Below, piece by piece: positions 51,696 to 60,768 of a stretch of 64,000 nt of DNA (position 1 is its first letter; every line of letters starts with the position of its first letter). The DNA comes from Propionibacterium sp. Lineage in GTDB: Bacteria > Actinomycetota > Actinomycetes > Propionibacteriales > Propionibacteriaceae. Location: positions 1-64,000 of the forward strand of contig JAAYVB010000008.1 of assembly GCA_012517405.1 (NCBI GenBank). The letters are read 5' to 3'. The translations under genes and the position numbers were made by a program. The notes beneath the pieces were generated by a model. It saw nothing but the letters and a program-made list of their open reading frames with translations. It did not search any database and was not told the origin of the DNA.

Positions 51696-51857
51696 CCGGG
51701 CCGGAAGCTGGCGGGGACCGCAAGGGGGCCGGGTCGAGAGCTGACCGAGGCCGCAATGAGACCGGGGCTCACGGCTGACTAGGGTCGAAGCAGACCGGGA
51801 CCGCAAGGGGGTCGGGGCTGAAAGCGGGACCGGGCCGTAAAGCAGACGAGGACCGCG
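51692..51857 (+). repeat. degenerate CTGACC-n-GGCCG repeats after the MocR gene
   Basis: CTGACCGGGCCGG (51692), CTGACCGAGGCCG (51741), CTGACTAGGGTCG (51775) and two copies of GGGACCGCAAGGGGG (51715, 51807) fill the region between the gene end and the M23 gene. The first CTGACC contains the TGA stop of the MocR gene itself. Confidence 0.55.
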
Positions 51858-51860
51858 CCC

Positions 51861-52472
51861 TCAGGCGTCGATGATCTTGCCGTTGCGCGGCAGGATGCCG
51901 TTCAGCGTGAAGGGGACCGCGACTGCGTGCTCGACGTCCAGTCGGTCGATGACCTGCAGATGAAGGTGGGGCTCGGTGCTGTTGCCCGAGTTTCCGCAAC
52001 GCGCGACGGGGTCGCCGGCGTTCACCTGCTGACCGACCTGCACCCGGATGCTGCCGAGCTGCAGGTGACAGAGCGCGACGATGCCTCCACTGGTTTCGAT
52101 CATGACGTGGTTGCCCGCCAGCCCGGCCCATCCCGCGGCGACCCGGCGACGTTGAGTGAGCGCGTATCCGACCGAAGGGATGCCGCGGTACGCAGGGTGG
52201 TCGGGCTGGGAATCGAGGGCGGCGACAACGGTGCCGGTCGCCGGTGCCAGTACGGGTCGTCCGAAGCCGGTGAACAACGCGGCGGGCTCGGGCCGCAGGA
52301 GCGACGAGACGGTGATCGGGGCGGAGCGTCCGAAGTCGTCGACGGGAACGAAGTCGATCGCGTAGGCCGTGGCGAACAGGGTCGTGCCGTGACTGGGCAC
52401 GTGATTGGCGGGGCTGTTCTGCGTCAGCCAGCGTCCCTTGAAGGGATAGCTCAAATCGGCGCCCACAGGCAT
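51861..52472 (-). CDS. M23-type metallopeptidase domain protein
   Basis: A 203-residue protein with the LytM/M23 motifs. H-x-T-x-x-F-A-T-A-Y-A-I-D-F supplies the H...D pair, GRPVLAPATGTVVAALDS starts the fold, and HLHLQVID is the H-x-H motif near the end (EPHLHLQ). Peptidoglycan-cleaving enzymes of this fold usually have a signal peptide; none is seen from ATG 52472 (SD GAGGA) or the upstream ATGs, so it may be cytoplasmic or a regulatory homologue. The frame beyond 52496 is unlikely to be translated. Confidence 0.8.
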   Translation of the reverse strand: MPVGADLSYPFKGRWLTQNSPANHVPSHGTTLFATAYAIDFVPVDDFGRSAPITVSSLLRPEPAALFTGFGRPVLAPATGTVVAALDSQPDHPAYRGIPSVGYALTQRRRVAAGWAGLAGNHVMIETSGGIVALCHLQLGSIRVQVGQQVNAGDPVARCGNSGNSTEPHLHLQVIDRLDVEHAVAVPFTLNGILPRNGKIIDA

Positions 52473-52639
52473 GATTCCTCGCTTTTTCCGGAGCATGAAC
52501 CACGATATCGGGCGCAGCAACCGGTTCTGGGAGGTGAATCGGTGGACACCGCCGATCTTGGGTCGGATTGTCTGCAGGGGGTGCGGGGCGGGTTCAGGTC
52601 TGAGTGCAACACCCCTAGAGGTTAGGGGTTGGAGCAACG

Positions 52640-53370
52640 ATGTATCGGCATAGTGATCAGACGCGTGCGGTGGTTCGGGAGATGTTGGAGCGGGGGTATA
52701 CGGCCCGGGAGATCGAACGGTTGACGGGTGTGGGCAAGGCCGCCATTCGCAGCTGGGTGAGATCGTGGGGTATGACGTTTCGGCATGACAGGCGCGGCGG
52801 CCTGGAAGGTGTGGCTCCGCGGCGGCTTCCTGAGGCGGTGCGCCCGGTGGATACCGCCGTGTATGTGTCGGGATCGGGCCATGGCCGCCGGTTGGAGTTG
52901 GTCGCCCGGTGGCGGATTCACGAGTGTTTGCGTGAGCAGATGAGCGTGCGGCAGATCGCCGGGCTGGTGGGGGTGTCAGCGTCTACCGTGTCCCGCGAGG
53001 TCCGCCGATCGACTCGTGATCATACGGTCTCCTACGATGCCCCGACCGCCGAACGGCTGGCCGGGCAACGACGCCGGCGGGGGCACCCGAGCATACTGGA
53101 GGTGAACCAGCGGTTGCGTGGTGAGGTGATCGCCGGGCTGGCAAAGCAGTGGTCTCCTGAACAAATCAGTCATCGTCTTCGCACCGATTATCCCGATGAT
53201 AGGCAGATGCGCGTGAGTCACGAAACGATCTATCAGGCCTTGTATGTGACCGGACGCGGGAGCCTGCGCCATGAATTGGCGGTTGAACAGGCGTTACGGT
53301 CGGGCCGGAGAACCCGTAAGCCTCGCTCGCTGCTGGTGGCCCGCCCGGACGGGAAATCGTGGATCGAAGG
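52640..53370 (+). pseudogene. IS30-family transposase, truncated
   Basis: The N-terminal three-fifths of an IS30 transposase: a helix-turn-helix (MLERGYTAREIERLTGVGKAAIRSWVR), a second (SVRQIAGLVGVSASTVSREVRR), and WSPEQISHRLRTDYPDD...VSHETIYQALYV. The family normally continues from SWIEGA into the DDE core (GHWEGDL), but here the sequence leaves the family at about 53370 and runs into recombinase sequence. The catalytic domain is missing, so it is inactive. A CCCCTA/TAGGGG hairpin lies at 52612-52628, possibly the element's end. Confidence 0.85.
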
Positions 53371-55446
53371 CGCCCCGCAGCCCTCCCGGCGATCACCACG
53401 AAACCCGAACATGCCGGGGCCGAGGAGTTCGCCCAGCTGATCCGCGCCGTCACATCAGACCCCAGCTACGTGCATGTGTGCTTGAAGCACCGTCGCGAGT
53501 TCGTCGCCCGCTACCCCGACCTGACCGAGTGGTACGCCGAGCCGTTGACTCACCGGATCGGGCGACTCCTGGGCGAGGATCCCCGACGCGCGCCGGTCAC
53601 CGACCCGATCTCCTACAACGCCCGTCACTACCTCACCTACCTGGGCGTCACCGGCAGGATGACCTTCGACTGGGACTGGCTCATCGCCCTACCTGCTCTG
53701 AACTTCTGGAAACACGCCAGCGCCCTCGGTCTGCCCCTGGTCGAGACCCGCCAGGAGTTGATCGACCTTGGCGTCAAGGTCGGGTTCCGCGCCCAAACCG
53801 CCAGCCGCGCCGCTCAGTGGGCGCTCTCGCGGATGCTGCTCCACGGCGGACAGCCCACCGTCGGTGAGCTCACCGTTGCCGACTCCCAGGAGATCCTCTC
53901 CGCGATGGACACCTTCGGCGCCCGCCCCGATCGGCCGCTGTTCCACGGCGAGGATGCCACGTGGGCCAGCAGGCGGCGCAACTGGGGATCCCAGGTGTTC
54001 CTGCTCCAGCTGCTGCTGTATCACGCCGGCTACGTCCCCGAGATCCCCAAAGAGCCCCTGCCGAAGACCGCCCACTGGCCGGCGATGCCGGCAGCAATGA
54101 CCGACACCATGGGCCGCTACCTCGACGCCCGCCGTGTCCTCGACCGGCCCGCCACCATGTCCAACACCGAGGAAGGGCTCCGCAGGTTCTGCACCTGGCT
54201 GCTGTCCACCCGACCCGAGATCACCTCCTTCGCCGACGTCACCCGCGACGACTGCCTCGAGTTCGGCACCTGGATGACCACCCTCAGCCACCGCCGCACC
54301 GGCCGCCCCCTGGCGCCGGCAACTCGACGGGCACGCAGCCAGTCCGTCCTCGGCTTCTTCCGCGACGGCTACCTGTGGGAATGGCCCGACATGCCCGGCC
54401 GACCGCTGCTCATCAACGGCGACCTGCCCAAACTCGTCCACCCCGTCCCCAGGTTCATCCCCGACGCCGACCTGGCCAAGCTCACCGACGCCATCCGCAA
54501 CCTCGACTGCCCCTACCAGCGGGCCGCCCTGCTCATCGCACGCTGGAGCGGAGCCCGCCGCAGCGAGATCCGCATGATCGAACTCGACGCCCTGGACGCC
54601 TACCCCGACGGCACCCCGCGGCTCCGCCTCCCGGCCAGCAAGAACTACACCGAACGCACCGTGCCGATCACCGAGGAGACCGCCGAAGCCATCCGGACGC
54701 TCCAACAACTCAGGCATGAACAGATCGATCGCCCCCTGCCCGGCAACCACAACGACCGCGCCGCGCGGCGCCTGTTCGTCCGCCAAGGCCGAGTCCTGTC
54801 CTTTAACTATCTCTTCGACGACCCACTGCTGACGACCTGCCGCGAAGCAGGGCTCACCGACGACGCAGGCAAACCCACCGTCAGCGCCCACCGCTTCCGG
54901 CACACTGTCGGCACCCAACTCGCCGAACGCGGCGCACGACTCCAAACCATCATGAGCATCCTGGGCCACAAGAGCGTCCAAATGGCGCTGGTCTACGCCC
55001 ACGTCTCCGACCCCGCCGTCCGCGACGACTACCGCGCCGTCCTCGGCCCCGACGCCACCATCGCCGGACCCTCCGCCACCGCCGTCCGCAACCGCGAACT
55101 GTCCGAAGACAACGTCGACTGGATCAAAGCCAACTTCCTCCAAACCGAACTCGAACTCGGCCACTGCCTACGCCTGCCCGCCGAAGGCCCCTGCGAATGC
55201 GACCTCTACCTCAACTGCGCCAAATTCATCACTACCCCCAAGTACGTGCCCCGGCTCCGCGACCGCTACCGAACAGAACTCGGCCTCGCCAACCAGGCAC
55301 GTGAACAGGGATGGTCCCGCGAGATCGAACGCCACCAAGCCATCGCCCGAAGGATCTGCCAGCTCCTCACCGACCTCGGCGAACAACCACCCAGCGACCC
55401 CACCCAGCCGCTCGAACAGGAGGCAGAAAGTGAACCAAGCCCTTGA
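53359..55446 (+). CDS. tyrosine recombinase (large integrase), N-terminus formed by IS30 sequence
   Basis: A 695-residue frame. The catalytic domain shows R in WSGARRSEIR, H-x-x-R in AHRFRHTVGTQL, and LGHKSVQMALVYAHVSD with the tyrosine nucleophile. About 300 residues of unusual N-terminal domain precede it, and a C-terminal cysteine-containing part (EGPCECDLYLNCAKF) follows. It resembles the Tn554-type TnpB or a related three-recombinase element. The first 15-20 codons derive from IS30 transposase DNA read in another frame, so the natural N-terminus is missing or replaced. A small coupled ORF follows. Confidence 0.75.
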   Translation: MDRRRPAALPAITTKPEHAGAEEFAQLIRAVTSDPSYVHVCLKHRREFVARYPDLTEWYAEPLTHRIGRLLGEDPRRAPVTDPISYNARHYLTYLGVTGRMTFDWDWLIALPALNFWKHASALGLPLVETRQELIDLGVKVGFRAQTASRAAQWALSRMLLHGGQPTVGELTVADSQEILSAMDTFGARPDRPLFHGEDATWASRRRNWGSQVFLLQLLLYHAGYVPEIPKEPLPKTAHWPAMPAAMTDTMGRYLDARRVLDRPATMSNTEEGLRRFCTWLLSTRPEITSFADVTRDDCLEFGTWMTTLSHRRTGRPLAPATRRARSQSVLGFFRDGYLWEWPDMPGRPLLINGDLPKLVHPVPRFIPDADLAKLTDAIRNLDCPYQRAALLIARWSGARRSEIRMIELDALDAYPDGTPRLRLPASKNYTERTVPITEETAEAIRTLQQLRHEQIDRPLPGNHNDRAARRLFVRQGRVLSFNYLFDDPLLTTCREAGLTDDAGKPTVSAHRFRHTVGTQLAERGARLQTIMSILGHKSVQMALVYAHVSDPAVRDDYRAVLGPDATIAGPSATAVRNRELSEDNVDWIKANFLQTELELGHCLRLPAEGPCECDLYLNCAKFITTPKYVPRLRDRYRTELGLANQAREQGWSREIERHQAIARRICQLLTDLGEQPPSDPTQPLEQEAESEPSP

Positions 55447-55795
55447 CAGCAGACCTGTCCAGATAGACATGGTGACCAGCGCGCACGGGCTCGACTCCAG
55501 CCAGTACACCTTCAACTACGTCGCCGGCTGGGCACTCAAGGCGGTGACCGAGCAGCGTGGCCTCGCCGACATCCTCCGCAGCACGGGCCAGCGTGTCATT
55601 GGCGCCGCGGACCTCATTCTGCAGACCACCCAGCCGGCTCCGACCATCACCGATACCGCGCTCGACGCTCTGGAGAGTGACATCCGAGTTCAGACGGACC
55701 CCACGCGCTGGGAGGCAGCCTCCGTCGGCCAGGCCATCACCCCGGAGCCGCCGACCGTGCCTTCGCCGGCGCTGGTCCCCTCAGTGGGCCGCTGA
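55430..55795 (+). CDS. hypothetical 121-aa protein coupled to the recombinase
   Basis: GTG at 55430 with GGAGGC upstream, overlapping the recombinase end by 17 bases. It begins VNQALDSRPVQIDMVTSAHGLDSSQYTFNYVAGWALKAVTEQ. Not recognised; it occupies the place of a TnpC-like accessory protein in Tn554-like elements, but sequence similarity is not claimed. The C-terminal third is proline-rich (ITPEPPTVPSPALVPSVGR). Confidence 0.5.
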   Translation: MNQALDSRPVQIDMVTSAHGLDSSQYTFNYVAGWALKAVTEQRGLADILRSTGQRVIGAADLILQTTQPAPTITDTALDALESDIRVQTDPTRWEAASVGQAITPEPPTVPSPALVPSVGR

Positions 55796-56606
55796 CCATG
55801 ACGACCGCGATGGACGATCTCTGCTCACCTGGCCCATGCGACAGTGTTGCGTCCTCGACGCGGCGCTCGCCATACGACCTCAAGCGGAAGGGTGCCCTCG
55901 TCGTCTCCGTGTTGCTGCGTGCGGTCGGTAGCCCGGACCTGCAGGGCGTCACTGAGCACGGAAGCGAACCGAGCTTCGCGGCCGTCGCCGATGAAGCCCC
56001 TCAGTCTGTGCCCGCGCGCGTCCTCATCCACCGGCTCGCCAGTGACCGTGGGGCGGACGCCGCCTATGCTGAAGGGCAGCTATGGACGCGAGATCCGCGC
56101 GGATCTTGGGTTCGAAGCGATTCCCCACGTATTCCCCACGGCAAGGTGACGGCATGGCTGAGTTCTATCAAATTACCTTGTCAGGGGGTCATTATCGGCT
56201 GATAGAAGAGAGCTTCAACTCCTCTCTCGCGCACCAAAGGTGCTCCTGGCTAGGGTATTTACTCGCGGAGCAATAGCGAAAGGCGGAGGTGTAAATCCTC
56301 TCGCGGATTCGAGCTGATGATCCCCGAATCGGTGTGACTAGGGGTTTCTCCCGGGGTGTTGGGCTGTCTCGGGTCGGTTGAGGCCCCCTTGGGGCCACTC
56401 GTGCCCCACATCTGCCCCACGGAGACCGTACGCTCAAACCGCTTCTGGCTAGGCCCGATGGTCGGAAACTCGTGCCAGCGCACGGGACCTCTGCCCCTCA
56501 TTCGGGCTACTCGTAGTTGACCGTGGTGGGTCGTTTGCGCAAGGGCTCGTGGCTTTGCGCTGGGATGGGTGTTGCGAAGCATCCAACCAGACAAGGACCA
56601 CGAGCT
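55796..56606. other. degenerate stretch in the mobile region
   Basis: About 810 bases with overlapping short frames on both strands and no motif or start signal that I can defend. A plus-strand frame from 55798 (MTTAMDDLCSPG...) may be a remnant. Around 56290-56320 the text AAATCCTCTCGCGGATTCGAGC resembles a tRNA T-arm and could be an old attachment site, but a cloverleaf cannot be drawn. Confidence 0.3.
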
Positions 56607-57365
56607 GTGATCGAGCCTACGTGCTCCCAGCGTGACGCTGCGAGCGTGATCTTCAACCTGCCTGACTACCACGTGATCGACGTGATCGACCTCCCCCTGG
56701 GTGGTCGTCGGGTGATCGTGCAGGCCGACACCCTCGGCGAGGGCTGCCCCGACTGCGGGGTGGTGTCGGAGCGGGTGCACGCGTGGTGTCGGCAACGGGT
56801 CAAGGACTTGCCCCACGCGGGCGGTGTCGAGGTGGTCGTGGTCAAGCCCCGGCTGGTGTGCGCCGAGCGGGCGTGCCCGCGCCGGACGTTCACCCAGACC
56901 ACGAGCGAGGTGCCGTTGCGGGCCCGTTGCACGAGCCGGCTGCGGCGGGGCCTGTTGGAGGCGGTCATCGACCACGGCCGGCCCGTCGCCGGTGTCGCCG
57001 CCGGGTTCGGGGGCGCGTGGTGGACCGCCCAGAAGACGGTGAACGCCGCTGTGGTCGTCCTGCCTGACGTCGATGACCTGCACGTGAGACACCTCGGTAT
57101 CGACGAGCACCGCTACCGCCGGGTGCGCTGGTTCCGCGACCCCGACACCAGCGCGTGGCGGCGGGTGGAGCCGTGGATGACGACCCTGGTCAACACAGCC
57201 TCCGGGCAGGTGCTCGGGGTCGTCGATGGCCGCAACAGCGCCGCCGTCGAGGGCTGACTGAACGCCCGCAGCCAGGCGTGGCGGGACCGAATCGCCGTCG
57301 TGGCGATCGACCCGTCGGCCGCGTTCAAGAAGGCCATCACCGCCAGCCTCGAGCCGGTGCGGATA
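56607..57365 (+). pseudogene. ISL3-family transposase, broken
   Basis: The frame from GTG 56607 gives a zinc-finger N-terminus (CPDCGVV...CAERACPRRTF), a helix-turn-helix region and HLGIDEHRYRRVRW with the first DDE aspartate, as in ISL3 transposases. A TGA at 57256 interrupts the frame, after which family sequence resumes (AWRDRIAVVAIDPSAAFKKAI, the second aspartate) and then is lost near 57365. The C-terminal third is missing. Confidence 0.85.
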
Positions 57366-57505
57366 GCCTTCTGCGAGGGCGGGACGAGGGCTGGCACGGT
57401 GACTCGACGGCGAGACCCGCGAGTAGACCGGCCGGGCAAGCGGAGGCAGGTCTCTCCGTTGCGTCTCTGCCACTGGCCCGACTGTGTCGCTCACGGATTT
57501 GCCCA

Positions 57506-59224
57506 CTAGTGACCCGCGGCGCCCGAGCCCTCGTGGTGCGGGTCGTGTGCAGGGTCGTCCAGGAAGCCTTCCCAGCCGTGCAGCCCGCCCAGGCCGAAGG
57601 CCACCTCGACGTTGTGCCGGTTGCAGACGGACTCGGGGGGGCCGCTCGACACCACGCGTCCGCTGACCAGGATGACGTGGTCGGCGGCGCGTGCCTCGTC
57701 CAGGTCGTGGGTGGTCAGGACTACGGTTCTCCCCTCGCTGCCCTCTCCGTGGATGAGCCGATCGATCGTTCGTGCGGAGACGATGTCCAGACCGGTGAGG
57801 GGTTCGTCCAGCAGCATCACGTGGTGGTCCTGGGCGAGCCCCTGCGCCACGTAGACGCGCTGGCGTTGCCCGCCTGACAGTTCGTGAAGGTGCCGTCCGG
57901 CCAGATCGTCGATCTCCATGCGGCGCATCGCATCGGTGACCCGCGCACGATCGACTCCGGTGAATCTGCGGAAGAAGCCCACGCTCGGATATCGGCCCAT
58001 TCCGACGGCCTCTCGAACCGTGATCGGGGTGGAGGCGGGCACGACCGTGGACTGCAACACGTAGCTGATTTCGCTGCGGGCCTGCTCCGGATCGCGTCCC
58101 AGGACCTGCAGTCGTCCTTCGGATGGTGGGACCAGACCCGCCACGGCGTGCAACAGAGTCGACTTGCCTGAACCGTTGGGTCCGATGACCGCGGTGACCC
58201 CGTCGAGCGGAATGGTGAAGCTGGACTTCGCCAGGGCGGTATGGCTGCCGTACCTCAGCACCACATCGCTCGCCTCGGCCAGAAGACGCGCGGCCCCGTC
58301 GGCCATCCGACCGTGGCCAGGGGGCGATCCGAGTGCCTCGTGCGCGGCCGCCGGACCCCGCCGCGCCGGTGCGGTCGCGCCCGGCTCCGGGTGCGGCGTC
58401 CAACGGGCTCGCACGGTGGTCCAGGCCAGGGTGAGGAAGAACGCCGCGATCGGGATCAGCGCCATGGTGGCGGACCCCGCGGTGCCGAGGTGGTAGCTGA
58501 GCAGGAGCCCGAGCCACACCGAAGCGACGGAAAGGGCGGCGGCGACCGCCATCATTCGCGGAACGGTCCGCACGACGAGCGCCGCGGTGGCGGGCGGGCC
58601 GACCAGCAGCCCGAAGACCAGCAAGGTGCCGACGGACTGGAAGCTGCCGATGACCGCGGCGGCGATGAGCACCAACAGCACCGCGTGGGTCCGGCCGGGA
58701 CGCATCCCGAGCAGTTCTGCCTTCTGTCGGTTGAAGGAGAGCGCCAGGAAGGGTCGGTACATCGCGATGGAGACTGTGATGACCACGCCTGCCAGGATCG
58801 TCTGCTGGACCAGGTCCTGCTGGGTCACGCCCAAGGCGTCGCCGAAGAGGATCGTGGTGAGGCTGCCTGTGTAGGAGTCCACGCTGGAGATGATCACCAC
58901 GCCAAGGGCGAGCATGCCCACGAACAGCAGCCCGATGGCGGTGTCCTCGGTGAGTCGGGTCTGTCGGCTGACGATCTCGATCCCGGCCACCATGACCGCC
59001 GCGGCCACCGCAGCGCCCAACGCCGGGTTGATGTCGAGGACCACGGCGGCGGCGATCCCGGGGACGACGCCGTGCACGAAGGCGTCGCCGAAGAAGCTCA
59101 TGCCGCGCAGGACGAGCCAGGTCCCGACCACGGCACACATGAGCCCAGCGAGGACGCCCCCCAGGAGAGCCCGCTGCTGGAAACCCAGCATGAAGGGTTC
59201 GACGAACCAGTCCAGCAGCGTCAC
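57506..59224 (-). CDS. zinc/manganese ABC transporter, fused permease and ATPase
   Basis: A 572-residue fusion. Residues 1-275 are an ABC-3 (ZnuB/MntB-like) permease with eight or nine helices (FFGDAFVHGVVPG and LLVFGLLVGPPATA are typical). A linker of about 45 residues follows, then a ZnuC-like ATPase: Walker A GPNGSGKST (348-356), signature LSGGQRQRV (449-457), Walker B VMLLDEPLTGLD and H-loop TTHDLDE. The C-terminus is His/Asp-rich (DDPAHDPHHEGSGAAGH), a possible zinc-binding tail. It is followed on the minus strand by none and preceded by the solute-binding gene. Confidence 0.9.
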   Translation of the reverse strand: MTLLDWFVEPFMLGFQQRALLGGVLAGLMCAVVGTWLVLRGMSFFGDAFVHGVVPGIAAAVVLDINPALGAAVAAAVMVAGIEIVSRQTRLTEDTAIGLLFVGMLALGVVIISSVDSYTGSLTTILFGDALGVTQQDLVQQTILAGVVITVSIAMYRPFLALSFNRQKAELLGMRPGRTHAVLLVLIAAAVIGSFQSVGTLLVFGLLVGPPATAALVVRTVPRMMAVAAALSVASVWLGLLLSYHLGTAGSATMALIPIAAFFLTLAWTTVRARWTPHPEPGATAPARRGPAAAHEALGSPPGHGRMADGAARLLAEASDVVLRYGSHTALAKSSFTIPLDGVTAVIGPNGSGKSTLLHAVAGLVPPSEGRLQVLGRDPEQARSEISYVLQSTVVPASTPITVREAVGMGRYPSVGFFRRFTGVDRARVTDAMRRMEIDDLAGRHLHELSGGQRQRVYVAQGLAQDHHVMLLDEPLTGLDIVSARTIDRLIHGEGSEGRTVVLTTHDLDEARAADHVILVSGRVVSSGPPESVCNRHNVEVAFGLGGLHGWEGFLDDPAHDPHHEGSGAAGH

Positions 59225-59233
59225 GGGGCCAAC

Positions 59234-60196
59234 CTAGCCGACGAGCGCGTCGGCGATGAGCTTCGCATTGGTCAGCATCATCCCCTGGTAGGTGTCGGCG
59301 CCGGAACCGGCCGGACCGAGACTGCCCACGTACAACTCGACCACGGCGACCTGCTGCCCGCTCTCCCGCGCCAGGGCTTCGATCAGTGCGGTCGGGTTCG
59401 CGGTGTTGGCGAAGATGGCCTTGACCCCGGCGGTCCGGACCGTCTCCGCCAGCGCGGCCAGTTCGGACGAGCTCGGCTGGGCCAGAGTCGAGCCCCCGGG
59501 GATGACGACCCCAGCGACCGTGTAGTCATAGGCGCGAGAGAAGTAGCCGAAGGCGTCATGGTCGGTGACCAGGGTGCGGGAGTCGGCCGGGACGCCTTCG
59601 AGCACGGCTCGCACTTCTTCGTCGGTCTCGCTCAGCGCTTCCGCGGTCCTTCTCCCACAGTCGCCGAAGGCGGCGTCACCGGTCACTTCGACGAGCTCGT
59701 CACCGATCAGGGTCGCGGCCCTCGCCATCCGGGAGACGTCCATCCACACGTGGGGGTCAAGGGAATCGGACGAGCCGCCGAAGGGCTGCGGGTCCAAGGC
59801 TGGGCCCACCTCCAGAACCGTGGCGCCGTCCTCGCGTGCCGTCGCCAGTGCGGAGGTGAGCCCCTCCTCCAGGCCAAGGCCGTTGACGATCACGAGGTCG
59901 GACTCGACCATGGCCGCCACGTCGGCCGATGAAGGCGAGTAGTCGTGAGGGTCGGCGCCGACCGGCATCAGCGTGGTCACCTCACCGCCACCGCAGGCAG
60001 CCACCTGGCCAGCTACGCTTCCCAGGATGGTGGTGGAGGCCACGACCGTGACCAGATCTCCCGGTGACCCGGTCGCTGAAGGATCCACCCCGGCGCAGCC
60101 GACCACCACGAGCGCGAGAGCGATGCCACCCGCTGCCGCCCGCGCCCCGCGCCCGGTGGGGACCCTATCGACGATTCCGCTCCACGTCCACGACAC
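59234..60196 (-). CDS. zinc ABC transporter substrate-binding lipoprotein (ZnuA/AztC-like)
   Basis: A 320-residue cluster A-I binding protein with a lipobox (VVGCAG). Metal ligands expected for ZnuA are visible: His in ADPHDYSPSSADV, His in LDPHVWMDVSRMARAA, His in LVTDHDAFGYFSRAYDYTV, and an Asp near the C-terminus (GADTYQGMM). A His-rich loop, common in ZnuA, is absent, which makes it AztC- or MntC-like in style. Its stop lies ten bases before the fused transporter start. The upstream Fur/Zur box implies zinc-dependent control. Confidence 0.88.
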   Translation of the reverse strand: MSWTWSGIVDRVPTGRGARAAAGGIALALVVVGCAGVDPSATGSPGDLVTVVASTTILGSVAGQVAACGGGEVTTLMPVGADPHDYSPSSADVAAMVESDLVIVNGLGLEEGLTSALATAREDGATVLEVGPALDPQPFGGSSDSLDPHVWMDVSRMARAATLIGDELVEVTGDAAFGDCGRRTAEALSETDEEVRAVLEGVPADSRTLVTDHDAFGYFSRAYDYTVAGVVIPGGSTLAQPSSSELAALAETVRTAGVKAIFANTANPTALIEALARESGQQVAVVELYVGSLGPAGSGADTYQGMMLTNAKLIADALVG

Positions 60197-60223
60197 GTCC
60201 CGTCTCCCTTGCTATGATTACGT

Positions 60224-60242
60224 GGTAATGAGAATCATTCTA
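60224..60242. promoter_or_regulatory. Fur/Zur-type operator in the zur-znuA gap
   Basis: GGTAATGAGAATCATTCTA matches the 19-base Fur consensus GATAATGATAATCATTATC at about 15 of 19 positions. It lies between the divergent ZnuA-like gene (start 60196) and zur (start 60299), where one site can control both. Further inverted repeats (TGATTA...TAATGA) overlap it. Confidence 0.8.
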
Positions 60243-60298
60243 ATCATGGTCGGCGATGGCGGGCAACCGGATCGTCAGAGCCCTCCGATCGGCTAGCC

Positions 60299-60721
60299 GT
60301 GCCGACCGGGCAGGGCGATCGCGCGCCACGGGCGACCCGGCAGCGCCAAGCTGTCGCGCAGTTACTTTCGCGGCTGCACGACTTCCGTAGTGCTCAGGAG
60401 ATCCATGCAGCCCTGCGCCGCAGTGGCGAGAGCATCGGGCTTGCCACGGTCTACCGCAACCTCGCGCTCATGGTCGAGACCGGTGACGTGGATACCCTGA
60501 ACCGGGAGGGCGGCGAGGCGGTGTACCTGTGGTGCTCCCGACAGCACCACCATCACCTCGTGTGCCGCTCGTGCGGGCATGCGATCGAGATCACCGGTCC
60601 GGCGGTCGAGCGATGGGCTGAGGAGTCGGCCCAGCGATACGGGTACACCGACATCACCCACACCTTGGAGGTGTTCGGGCTGTGCCCGGACTGTTCTGCG
60701 GCGGAATCCGACCGGCGCTGA
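60299..60721 (+). CDS. zur: Fur-family zinc regulator, probably Zur
   Basis: A 140-residue Fur-family protein from GTG 60299. The DNA-binding winged helix includes RQRQAVAQLLSRLHDFRSAQEIHAALRRSGESIGLATVYRNLALMVETGDVDTL. The metal-binding half has HHHHLVCRSCGHAIEI, and CPDC at the end gives the two CxxC pairs for structural zinc. The position next to a zinc importer and the Zur-type operator favours Zur over iron-sensing Fur or Mur. It is likely to repress the importer when zinc is plentiful. Confidence 0.88.
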   Translation: MPTGQGDRAPRATRQRQAVAQLLSRLHDFRSAQEIHAALRRSGESIGLATVYRNLALMVETGDVDTLNREGGEAVYLWCSRQHHHHLVCRSCGHAIEITGPAVERWAEESAQRYGYTDITHTLEVFGLCPDCSAAESDRR

Positions 60722-60768
60722 CCGTCTTTCTCGGTCAGGTCGGGCGGCGGGGCCGCGAGGGCCTCCCC

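Noticed and set aside
53689-55164. A 491-codon glycine/valine-rich minus-strand frame
   Set aside because: It is antisense to the tyrosine recombinase, whose catalytic motifs are intact in the plus frame.
56280-56330. tRNA gene or attachment site
   Set aside because: A T-arm-like stretch exists, but no acceptor, D or anticodon arms can be folded around it.
56259-59138. A 959-codon minus-strand open frame
   Set aside because: It runs antisense through the ISL3 remnant and in the wrong frame through the zinc transporter. It has no family motif and an arginine-rich composition typical of a shadow frame in GC-rich DNA.
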